Assembly: GCA_009908725.1 (NCBI GenBank)
Contig: JAAAOT010000141.1
Location: 1 to 44,722, forward strand
Direction of reading: 5' to 3'
From: Bacteroidota bacterium
GTDB taxonomy: Bacteria; Bacteroidota; Rhodothermia; Rhodothermales; Salinibacteraceae
DNA: 44,722 nt
Positions 18,798-26,505 of this stretch are shown piece by piece. Each line of letters starts with the position of its first letter. The stretch's first letter is position 1. The notes under the pieces were generated by a model, which searched no databases, was not told where the DNA came from, and saw only the letters and a program-made list of their open reading frames with translations. The translations under genes were made by a program, and so were the position numbers.

Positions 18798-19772
18798 ATG
18801 AGCGCCTACGCCGTCGGCATCGACCTCGGAGGTACCAACCTCAAAGCCGCTCTCGTCAGCGAAGACGAAGGGGTTGTACAGTCCATCCAGCATCCCACGG
18901 AAGCAGCTGAAGGCCCGGATCAGGTCGTGAGCCGCATGATCGAGGCGGCTCGGTCGCTGATGGAGGATGCGCCTGGCGATGTCGGCGGAATCGGCATCGG
19001 ATCGCCCGGAGCGATCAACTGGGAACGGACGACCGTCAGTCAACCGCCGAACTTTCCGGGATGGGAAAGGGTCAACCTGCGGGAGGCCCTCTCCGAGGTC
19101 GCGGGCGATCGGCCGGTTATCGTAGAGAACGATGCCAACGTTGCCGCCCTCGGATCTGCGTTCTACGGGGCCGGGCGGCCGCATGACTCGTTCGTCATGG
19201 CCACGCTCGGGACCGGCGTCGGAGGTGCGATCATCTACCAGAACCGCATGTTTCGGGGAAGCACCGGCGCGGCCGGAGAAATCGGTCATATGACGATCGA
19301 CTACGAGGGCCCTATCGCAAACTCCGGCGTTGCAGGTGCAATCGAAGCCTACGCCGGTCAGAACTTCCTGACGCGCCATGCGCGGTACCGCCTGATCAAC
19401 CACCCCGATAGCCGCGTCTACGACCTCGCCGGAGAGAATCTGGCTGACCTCACGCCGAAGCTGCTCTTCGAGGCAGCCGAGGACGGTGATCACGCCGCTC
19501 AGGAAATCTTCGCCTGGGTCGGCCACAAACTCGGATGCGCGCTCGGATCGGCCGTCAATCTCCTCGACATCCGGGTTATCGTCGTGGGCGGGGGCATCTC
19601 TGCCGCGGGGGACTACATCCTTGAGCCTGCACGCGAGTCCTTCCAGCGCTACGTCGCCACGGCCCTCCGCGACGGCCTCTGCATCGAACAGGAGGATCGC
19701 GGGAACGAAGTGGGGCTCCTGGGCGCCGCGCAGATGATCTTTTCGGGGGAAGACGCGCACGTCGGAGACTGA
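18798..19772 (+). CDS. ROK-family sugar kinase without the zinc-cysteine motif
   Basis: A 324-aa protein of the ROK family (glucokinase or repressor type; no DNA-binding N-terminus here, so kinase type). The phosphate-binding loop DLGGTNLK (residues 9-16), the catalytic ENDANVAALG (Asp112) and the second phosphate loop LGTGVGGAII are intact, as is the substrate-site EIGH (161-164). The structural zinc motif that follows in most ROK kinases, CxCGxxGC, reads AxSGxxGA (174-181), so all three cysteines are replaced in place without any gap. Glucose phosphorylation is the likely reaction by family, but the sugar is not certain. It sits 51 bp after the FtsB-like gene. Confidence 0.9.
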   Translation: MSAYAVGIDLGGTNLKAALVSEDEGVVQSIQHPTEAAEGPDQVVSRMIEAARSLMEDAPGDVGGIGIGSPGAINWERTTVSQPPNFPGWERVNLREALSEVAGDRPVIVENDANVAALGSAFYGAGRPHDSFVMATLGTGVGGAIIYQNRMFRGSTGAAGEIGHMTIDYEGPIANSGVAGAIEAYAGQNFLTRHARYRLINHPDSRVYDLAGENLADLTPKLLFEAAEDGDHAAQEIFAWVGHKLGCALGSAVNLLDIRVIVVGGGISAAGDYILEPARESFQRYVATALRDGLCIEQEDRGNEVGLLGAAQMIFSGEDAHVGD

Positions 19773-19957
19773 ACCTCCGATGCCTGCGCACCGGTGCCAG
19801 CTGCGCCCCCCGATTGGATGTCGCTCCGCCGCTGACCGTTGATCATGGCGTCCTGAGGCGATGATCCGAATACGAAATGATGCACCACGGGCGTTTCGCC
19901 TCTCCACCCTTCATCTCCGCCGACCCGGTTTCCCCCGCTGCATCCGCACTGCTCCTG

Positions 19958-22900
19958 ATGGTTCTCCGCTCACTGCTTGCTGGTCTTGCTGTCGCCGTAT
20001 GGCTATGCGCGGCACCGGTGACGCACGCTCAAACCGGCGCGCCTGCCGACTCGGTGAGGACGGATACAACGCAGTCGGACACCTCAGAAGCCGATACAAC
20101 GCGAACCGATACGACGCAGGTAGACGCCGCTCAGCCTGATACGACGGGCGGTCGGGCCGTGAGTGCCGACACGTCCGGTGGTCCGGGCCGCCCGTCCGGC
20201 ACGCCGCCTTCGGGTACAGATGGTCCCGGACGAACCGGCCAGGGCGGTGGCGTCAATCAGCCGGTCACCCTTACCTCCCGCGACTCGCTCGTCATCACCT
20301 TCAACGAGGAGTCCGGCGACATCGGCACGCTGTACGGGGATTCCAAGATCACGTACGAAGATGCCACGCTGCAGGCCCGGGTGGTAGAGATGAACTTCGA
20401 TCGGGATCAGGTCACGGCCTACGGTCGGCGACAGGCCCGCCCGGACACGGCCGCAGCTCCTCCCTCTCCGCCGGAGACCGTCCGGCGACAGCGCATCGGC
20501 AACGTGATCGGGCGACCGGAGCCGCAGCGGGATCGCCCCGACAGTCTCCGCATGGAACCCCCGTCGTTTCAGCGCGGCAACGAACAATCCTTCACGGGGT
20601 CGGAGCTGTCGTTCAACCTGGCCACCAATCGAGGACGGGTCGTCAGCGCGCGGACACAGGCGCAGCAGCGGAGTGGTTTCGTGACCGGCCGGACGGTCAA
20701 GGTGTACGAGGACAGCACGCTGTTCGTCCAGGACGGCTCGTACACGACGTGCGACTGCGAACCGGATGAAACGCCGTCGTACTCCCTCCGGTCGGACCGA
20801 ATGAAGGTACGGGGCGAATGGGTCTATACCGGCCCCATCCAGATGTATCTGTTCGAAGTGCCCACACCGCTCTGGCTCCCGTTCGGATTTCTGCCGAATA
20901 CGCAGGGACGACGGAGCGGCCCCCTCCCGCCCCAGTACGGTCAGGACGAGCGTGGACTCTATCTGCGCGATTGGGGATGGTATTTCGCCATGAACGACTA
21001 CGTGGACCTGACGCTTCGCGCCGGCATCTGGTCGCAGGGCAGTTTCGAGATTCTGCCTCGTTTTCGGTACGCCAAGCGGTATCGGTACTCCGGGAATCTT
21101 CGGCTGGAATACCAGCGGGAACGAATCGGGGAGCCGGAAGACCCAAGCCCCACGCGCCGTCAGGAGGGCCGGCTCGGCTGGTCGCACTCGCAGACCCTCA
21201 GCCCGACCGCTTCCCTGAACGGGAACGTGAATCTCGTCACCTCGGGCGACTACCTCCAGGACAACGCGACCAACGTCAACGACGCTGTTCGTCAGACGAT
21301 CAACTCCACCATTCGCTATCGCAAGCAGTGGCCCGGCGGCGACCGAAGCCTCTCGATTTCAGCCCAGCAGAACCAGCAGCTCTCGACCGGTGCCGCAACC
21401 GTCGGGCTGCCATCACTGAATTTCACCCAGGGCCAGTTTAAGCCGTTCCGGGACGAGCAGAATCTCAACGACCCGCAGTGGTACGAGAAGGTGACGCTGC
21501 AGTACGACCTATCATTCGAGAACCGGTACTCGTTCACGCCGCGATCGGAGGAGCAACTGCTCGCGGAAGGGGACACAACCGCTGCAGAAGCGGAATGGTA
21601 CGACGCGCTGTTCAACCCGGATCTCTATCGCCGGGCCACCGGCAACAACGAGCCGCCCCTCGACCCGGAGATGACCCACAGCATCCCCATCAGCGCATCT
21701 TACCGGATCTCGCGGTTCAACCTGAATGTGACGCCGAACGCCCGCTATACCTCGAACTGGTACCTCTACACCAAGCGTCTGGAGCGCGTCGAGCGACAAG
21801 TGGAAGACGACGATCCGTCCACGCCTGACGTCGACGAATCGCGGATCGACACCGTCAACGCGGCCCGCAATGTCCAGGGCTTTTACAGCGAGCACCGATT
21901 CAATACGAGCGTCAACCTGAGCACGGAGGTGTTCGGTATTTTCCCGGTCAAAGCCGGGCCGTTCGAGGGACTTCTTCATCGCATCAGTCCGAGCCTGAGC
22001 CTGACGTACACGCCCAACTTCAACGACCCGTTCTGGGGGCAAACGCGCGTTCTTGAGGGGCTGGATGGCGAACCGGTACTTGACCGTAACGGTCGAGAGC
22101 AGCTCTACAACATCCGGTCGGGACGCGTCGTCGGCCAGGGGAATCAGCAGTTGTCGCTCGGATTCCGCGCGGGCAACGAGTTCGAGACGAAGCGCGTGCG
22201 CGTGGACTCGACGGGGGAACGGGACGAGAACCGCGTCAAGTTTCTCGACATGGACGTGTCGACCTCGTACGACTTCGCTGCGGATAGCCTGAATCTGGCC
22301 GACGTACAGGTCAATGCTCGAACGACGATCGCGGACCTGGTGAATGTGCAGTCGAGACTCACTATGAGTCCGTACGAGTTCGTTCGCCTCCCGAACCCCG
22401 GGTCTCCGGAGCCGCGGTACGAAGTGGTGAACGAGTACGAAGCCGCCAGTACGCCCTGGAAGCCGCTTCGCTTTACCGACTTAACGCTCAGCATGAGCAT
22501 GCGGCTGACGCCGGACGGCCTTTCGGGCGGCTCCAACCGAAGCATGGCCCGGAGCCGACCGCAGTCCGGTGCTCGTGCCGGCACGCCGACCGGCCGATCC
22601 GGCGATCCGTACGCGGCCTACCGGACGTACACGGGCTATCCACAGTTCGCGACGGACTGGAATCTGGAACTGGACCTGACGTACTCCCTCTCCAAGCCGT
22701 TCGTCGATTACGACCGGCGTGCCTCCATGCGGGTCAGCGGCGGATTTGCAGCAACGCCGAAGTGGCGGATCACCGTAGACAGCAGCCTGGACCTCGTCGA
22801 GACGAAATTGCGCCAGACCAACTTCAGCGTCAGCCGCGATCTCGGGTGCTGGTCCCTGTCGCTCGGATGGTCGCCCATCGGCCGACGGCAGTACTACAGC

Positions 22901-23242
22901 TTTCGACTGGCGGTCAACCAGGGCATGCTGTCGAACCTGCTCCGGCTCGACATTCCCCGCGGTGGCGATAGCAACGTCTTCCGCGACATCGGGTCCCGCG
23001 TCGGGCAGTCGGCTGCCGGTGCCGCTGGCTGGACAGCTCCAGCGACCGCGTGGACGGTCCCACAGGTGGACGGTCCCACCCGGCTCCATGGAGACGCCGC
23101 ATCCCTTCCCATGCCGCTCCCTTCCTCTTCTTCCGACGGTCTATCGCAAAGAAAAACGCACCGTCCCGGTCCAGGTCGGTGCGTTTCCTTATTTCGCGGC
23201 AGCCAGGCGATCGTGCGGGCTGCGAATGTACGTTTCTACTGA
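19958..23242 (+). CDS. LptD-like LPS-assembly outer-membrane protein
   Basis: A 1094-aa protein from the ATG at 19958, chosen because it begins a signal peptide (MVLRSLLAGLAVAVWLCAAPVTHAQ). A Thr/Asp-rich linker (about 28-70) is followed by an OstA/LptA-like beta-jellyroll region (about 105-260: SGDIGTLYGDSKITYEDATLQARVVEM), then a block recognisable in Bacteroidota LptD-like proteins (YTTCDCEPDETPSYSLRSDRMKV, FEVPTPLWLPFGFLPN), and then a long C-terminal barrel rich in aromatic alternating strands. It would insert LPS at the outer leaflet. The last strand-like part ends near NQGMLSNLLRLDIPRG. The final 85 or so residues are Pro/Ser/Arg-rich, read through a terminator hairpin and overlap sucC by 7 bp, so the true end may be earlier. 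Confidence 0.85.
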   Translation: MVLRSLLAGLAVAVWLCAAPVTHAQTGAPADSVRTDTTQSDTSEADTTRTDTTQVDAAQPDTTGGRAVSADTSGGPGRPSGTPPSGTDGPGRTGQGGGVNQPVTLTSRDSLVITFNEESGDIGTLYGDSKITYEDATLQARVVEMNFDRDQVTAYGRRQARPDTAAAPPSPPETVRRQRIGNVIGRPEPQRDRPDSLRMEPPSFQRGNEQSFTGSELSFNLATNRGRVVSARTQAQQRSGFVTGRTVKVYEDSTLFVQDGSYTTCDCEPDETPSYSLRSDRMKVRGEWVYTGPIQMYLFEVPTPLWLPFGFLPNTQGRRSGPLPPQYGQDERGLYLRDWGWYFAMNDYVDLTLRAGIWSQGSFEILPRFRYAKRYRYSGNLRLEYQRERIGEPEDPSPTRRQEGRLGWSHSQTLSPTASLNGNVNLVTSGDYLQDNATNVNDAVRQTINSTIRYRKQWPGGDRSLSISAQQNQQLSTGAATVGLPSLNFTQGQFKPFRDEQNLNDPQWYEKVTLQYDLSFENRYSFTPRSEEQLLAEGDTTAAEAEWYDALFNPDLYRRATGNNEPPLDPEMTHSIPISASYRISRFNLNVTPNARYTSNWYLYTKRLERVERQVEDDDPSTPDVDESRIDTVNAARNVQGFYSEHRFNTSVNLSTEVFGIFPVKAGPFEGLLHRISPSLSLTYTPNFNDPFWGQTRVLEGLDGEPVLDRNGREQLYNIRSGRVVGQGNQQLSLGFRAGNEFETKRVRVDSTGERDENRVKFLDMDVSTSYDFAADSLNLADVQVNARTTIADLVNVQSRLTMSPYEFVRLPNPGSPEPRYEVVNEYEAASTPWKPLRFTDLTLSMSMRLTPDGLSGGSNRSMARSRPQSGARAGTPTGRSGDPYAAYRTYTGYPQFATDWNLELDLTYSLSKPFVDYDRRASMRVSGGFAATPKWRITVDSSLDLVETKLRQTNFSVSRDLGCWSLSLGWSPIGRRQYYSFRLAVNQGMLSNLLRLDIPRGGDSNVFRDIGSRVGQSAAGAAGWTAPATAWTVPQVDGPTRLHGDAASLPMPLPSSSSDGLSQRKTHRPGPGRCVSLFRGSQAIVRAANVRFY
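23152..23190. terminator. Bidirectional terminator between lptD-like gene and sucC
   Basis: AAACGCACCG (23154-23163) pairs perfectly with CGGTGCGTTT (23177-23186). On the minus strand the hairpin is followed by TTTTTC, a good terminator 50 bp after the sucC stop. On the plus strand it is followed by TTTCCTTATTT. It lies inside the annotated frame of the LptD-like gene, which is unusual. Confidence 0.88.
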
Positions 23243-24414
23243 GCGACGCCGATGGCCGACTGAACCTTGTCGGCCGCTTCCTTCAGCAGAACCGCCGACT
23301 CGATTTCGATATCGCTCTCGTCGAGCAGTTCCTTGCCTTCCTCGGCGTTCGTACCCTGCAGGCGAACGATCAGCGGAACCGTGATGTCCACGTTCTTCGC
23401 CGCCTGGATTACGCCCTGAGCGACGCGGTCGCAACGGACGATGCCTCCGAAGATGTTGACGAGAATAGCCTCCACGTTTTCATCCTTGAGAATGATGCGG
23501 AAGCCCGCTTCGACCGTCTCCGCGCTCGCCGATCCACCGACATCCAGGAAGTTGGCCGGCTCGCCGCCCGCCAGCTTGATGATGTCCATCGTCGCCATCG
23601 CCAGACCCGCTCCGTTGACCATGCACCCGACGTTTCCATCGAGCTTGATGTAGCTAAGGCCGTACTCGCCGGCCTCTACCTCCGTCGGGTCCTCTTCGTG
23701 GATGTCACGCATCTCCGCAATGTCGTCGTGGCGGAAAAGCGCGTTGTCGTCGATGTTGATCTTTGCGTCGACGGCAATGACGTCGCCCGAGCCGGTCAGA
23801 ACGAGCGGGTTGATTTCCGCGAGCGTGCTGTCGGTTTCCTCGTACGCCGTGTACAGCGCCATGATGAACCGAACGCCCTGCTTGAAGGCGTCCCCTTCCA
23901 GGCCGAGCGCAAAGGCAAGGCGGCGCGCCTGAAACGGACGGAGCCCGATGGTCGGGTCAATCCACGCCTTGTGGATCGCCTCCGGCGTTTCCTCAGCCAC
24001 CGTTTCGATCTCTACGCCGCCCTCGCTGGAGACCATGATGACGTTCATGCTCTTCTCGCGGTCAAGCGTGACGCCGACGTAGAATTCTTGCTCGATATCG
24101 ACGGCGTCCACAACCAGAATTTTGCGGACGAGCTGTCCGTCCGGTCCGGTCTGGTGTGTTTTCAGATTCATCCCCAGAATGTTGGAGGCGTGCTCTTCGA
24201 CCTCTTCGACCGACTTGGCGAGCTTGACACCGCCTCCTTTCCCGCGACCACCCGCATGAATCTGGGCCTTCACGACGAACATGCTGGCGCCCTCTTCCTC
24301 GAGGTTCCTGGCAGCTTCGACCGCTTCGTCGACCGACTCGGCCACGACGCCGGGCTGGACTGCCACGCCGTACTCGTTCAGGATGTCTTTCGCTTGATAT
24401 TCGTGGAGTTTCAT
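23236..24414 (-). CDS. sucC: Succinyl-CoA synthetase (ADP-forming) beta subunit
   Basis: SucC forms, with SucD, the TCA-cycle enzyme that makes succinate and ATP (or GTP) from succinyl-CoA. The 392-aa length is standard. The ATG at 24414 gives [17 protein letters not shown], the canonical N-terminus; the 24-residue extension in the track is rejected. Clear signatures are [16 protein letters not shown] (ATP-grasp), [48 protein letters not shown] and [11 protein letters not shown]. sucD is not in the window, which is common in this phylum. It is divergent from the LptF/G gene (282-bp gap) and converges with the LptD-like gene. Confidence 0.98.
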   Translation of the reverse strand: MKLHEYQAKDILNEYGVAVQPGVVAESVDEAVEAARNLEEEGASMFVVKAQIHAGGRGKGGGVKLAKSVEEVEEHASNILGMNLKTHQTGPDGQLVRKILVVDAVDIEQEFYVGVTLDREKSMNVIMVSSEGGVEIETVAEETPEAIHKAWIDPTIGLRPFQARRLAFALGLEGDAFKQGVRFIMALYTAYEETDSTLAEINPLVLTGSGDVIAVDAKINIDDNALFRHDDIAEMRDIHEEDPTEVEAGEYGLSYIKLDGNVGCMVNGAGLAMATMDIIKLAGGEPANFLDVGGSASAETVEAGFRIILKDENVEAILVNIFGGIVRCDRVAQGVIQAAKNVDITVPLIVRLQGTNAEEGKELLDESDIEIESAVLLKEAADKVQSAIGVAQ

Positions 24415-24572
24415 GAACGCGGGACGTGTTGCGTGATCAGGGAACGGGTGAGTAAAGTATGTGCCGATCGACAAAGAATCTACCACGCCCGCGCCCAGCC
24501 GGGAATCTTCCCATCGTTTCCACGCGAGCGTGTAGCGGCTCTCTTACCGGAGGCGGTTAACCCGCACCCCGC

Positions 24573-24600
24573 GCCCCCATTGAGTGTCTTGAACGGGGGC
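24573..24600. repeat. Inverted repeat in the sucC/lptF-G divergent gap
   Basis: GCCCCCATT (24573-24581) pairs with AACGGGGGC (24592-24600), one mismatch, with a 10-nt loop. There is no T-run on the plus side. Position between two divergent starts suggests an operator or leader hairpin, unproven. Confidence 0.4.
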
Positions 24601-24695
24601 AAACCGGTCCTCCGCCGCAAGTCGGACGGGCCGATCTGACGGAAAACCCGTCTGCCTCTCCTGCGTAATGCCTCATCCGTCCGATTGCATCACCG

Positions 24696-25793
24696 GTGCC
24701 CACTCTCTTGACGCGGTTTGAACGCCACATTGCTGCCCGCCTGATAAAAGGGTTCGTCCTCTTCGTCGGGGCACTGATCGTCTTTTTTATCGTCCTCCAT
24801 TGGGTCGAATACAGTGACGACTTTCTGGATCGGGGTGCTACCGTTCGCGAGGTCTTCCTGGTCTACTACCCGAACTACATCCCGGAGATTGTCCGGCTTA
24901 CCTCTCCCCTCGCCCTCTTCCTGTCGTGCATCTACCACACGGGAAAGCTGGCGCAGGAGCTGCAGCTGACAGCCCTCCAGACGTCCGGCGTTTCGCTGTA
25001 CCGCCTGATGGTTCCCTACGTGAGCGTGGGCCTGCTCGTCACCGTTCTGATGTTCGGGTTCAACGGCTGGGTCGTCCCCAAAGCCAACGAAACAGTCGTC
25101 GAGTACGACAACGAGTATCTGCACCCGAACTCGAGCACCGTCAACGTCAGCGAGGTGCACCGGCAGAACGGACCCAACACGATCGTGAGCGTCGGGTACT
25201 ACGATCGGCGCGACGACACCGGCCACCGCGTGTCAATCCAGCGGTTCAACGAGTCGAACCACCTGGCGTACCGGGTGGATGCAGAGCGGATGATCTGGGC
25301 GGACTCGACGGAGACCTGGACCCTCCATTCCGTGACGCGACGCTGGTTCAACCCGTCGGGAATGGTACGCGAGCAGGACACCACCCGCGCGGACACAACG
25401 CTGCAGATCTACCCGCGGGACTTCGCCCGAACGCAGCGCGACGTCGAGGCCATGACCATTCCGGTGGCATCGGATTACCTGGACGCGCTTCGCCGGTCGG
25501 GCGCCGGACACCTTGGCCGACCGCTCGTCGCCTACTACTCGAAGTACGCCTACCCGTTTGCGAACCTCATCGTCGTACTGATCGGAGTGCCGCTTGCTGC
25601 CGTTCGCCGGCGCGGGGGGCAGGCGACGCGCTTTGCGATCGGGCTCTTCACGGCGTTCGTGTACCTCGCGCTTCAGAAGCTTGCCGAACCCTTCGGCTAC
25701 GCCGGGGCGCTCCCGCCCTCCGTCGCTGCGTGGCTTCCCCACGTCGCGTTCGCGATCATTGCACTGATCGTCCTCTGGCGCACCCGGAAGTAG
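24696..25793 (+). CDS. LptF/LptG family permease of the LPS exporter
   Basis: A 365-aa YjgP/YjgQ-family protein, one of the two transmembrane subunits that LptB2 powers to extract LPS from the inner membrane. Seen: an amphipathic N-terminus (TLLTRFERHIAARLIKGF), TM1 about 18-38, two helices around 62-80 and 100-122, a large periplasmic beta-jellyroll (about 125-270), and three C-terminal helices (about 285-360). Family-typical segments are TSPLALFLSCIYHTGKLAQELQLTALQTSGVSLYRL and VLIGVPLAAVRRRGG. The start is GTG at 24696, because no in-frame ATG lies upstream. Whether it is LptF or LptG cannot be decided. The LptD-like gene is nearby, separated only by sucC on the opposite strand. The second permease is not in the window. 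Confidence 0.92.
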   Translation: MPTLLTRFERHIAARLIKGFVLFVGALIVFFIVLHWVEYSDDFLDRGATVREVFLVYYPNYIPEIVRLTSPLALFLSCIYHTGKLAQELQLTALQTSGVSLYRLMVPYVSVGLLVTVLMFGFNGWVVPKANETVVEYDNEYLHPNSSTVNVSEVHRQNGPNTIVSVGYYDRRDDTGHRVSIQRFNESNHLAYRVDAERMIWADSTETWTLHSVTRRWFNPSGMVREQDTTRADTTLQIYPRDFARTQRDVEAMTIPVASDYLDALRRSGAGHLGRPLVAYYSKYAYPFANLIVVLIGVPLAAVRRRGGQATRFAIGLFTAFVYLALQKLAEPFGYAGALPPSVAAWLPHVAFAIIALIVLWRTRK

Positions 25794-25815
25794 AAAGCCG
25801 CTCCCGAACGCGCAT

Positions 25816-25850
25816 AAAAGAATGCCGGCCCCAGGGAGAGCCGGCATTCT
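25816..25850. terminator. Bidirectional terminator between LptF/G and barrel genes
   Basis: AGAATGCCGGC (25819-25829) pairs perfectly with GCCGGCATTCT (25840-25850). On the minus strand the hairpin runs into TTCTTTTAT, favouring termination of the barrel gene that ends at 25878. It also closes the LptF/G gene, with a weaker tail on the plus side. Confidence 0.85.
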
Positions 25851-25877
25851 AGATAGCATTGCGACCGAGAAGCGTCG

Positions 25878-26462
25878 TTAGAAGCGGTACTGGACTCCGA
25901 TGGTCGTGGCGATAACGACGACGGCGCTGGTCGACCCGTCGTCTGCGTCGACGCTGTAGCGGGCATACCGAATTCCGGGTGCGATCCGGACGCGCGGCGA
26001 CACCGAAAAGGCGTAGCCTCCTTCAAGCTCGGCGCCGATTCCTGCATCGCTGGTAAACGCGTAGTCACGAGCGTCGATGCCGAGCTGCTGGTAGATCGCC
26101 CCGAGGCGGGCCCACGCGCCCGACGCCTCGGTATTACCGTACTGCAGACCCAGGGCACCGCCATACGTGGTGAACGTAACGTCCCCACCCGAGCAAAAGC
26201 CGCCCGCACATCCGAAAGCGCTCCGCTCAAGGCCTGCGTACACGCCCCATCGCTGCGCAAGCGCGTATCCGGCATTAAGTCGGAGACTCAGGGACGGCTC
26301 AACGGTGAGTCCGGACCGGGCCTGCTCGTACGCACCGACGGTCGTTCCGGTCTGCAGTTCGAGGGAGAAGGGGCCGTCTTGCGCCTGAGCCGGGAAGCAC
26401 GCCCCCGCGCTCAGAGCGAGGAGCATGATCCAGAATGCGGGGGAGAATATTCGCTGTGACAT
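25878..26462 (-). CDS. Small outer-membrane beta-barrel protein
   Basis: A 194-aa protein from the ATG at 26462 (MSQRIFSPAFWIMLLALSAG), with a signal peptide ending near PAQAQ. The mature chain is a run of alternating strands (SLELQTGTTVGAY, SLRLNAGYALAQRWGVYAGLE, GGALGLQYGNTEASGAWARLGAIYQQ) and ends GVQYRF, the terminal aromatic expected for a BAM substrate. It resembles the OmpA-like/porin-fold 8-strand 'outer membrane beta-barrel' proteins of Bacteroidota. A single CAGGFC pair could form a loop disulfide. The gene begins 43 bp after the metzincin gene's stop on the same strand, so the two are probably co-transcribed, and the barrel may act with the peptidase at the surface. Confidence 0.85.
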   Translation of the reverse strand: MSQRIFSPAFWIMLLALSAGACFPAQAQDGPFSLELQTGTTVGAYEQARSGLTVEPSLSLRLNAGYALAQRWGVYAGLERSAFGCAGGFCSGGDVTFTTYGGALGLQYGNTEASGAWARLGAIYQQLGIDARDYAFTSDAGIGAELEGGYAFSVSPRVRIAPGIRYARYSVDADDGSTSAVVVIATTIGVQYRF

Positions 26463-26505
26463 AGAGTTCAATCCGTCGGGGGAAGGAAGGTGGACCGCTA
26501 CCGAT

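Noticed and set aside
23050-24639. 529-aa plus-strand ORF
   Set aside because: Antisense to sucC, which is unmistakable; the ORF has no signature of its own.
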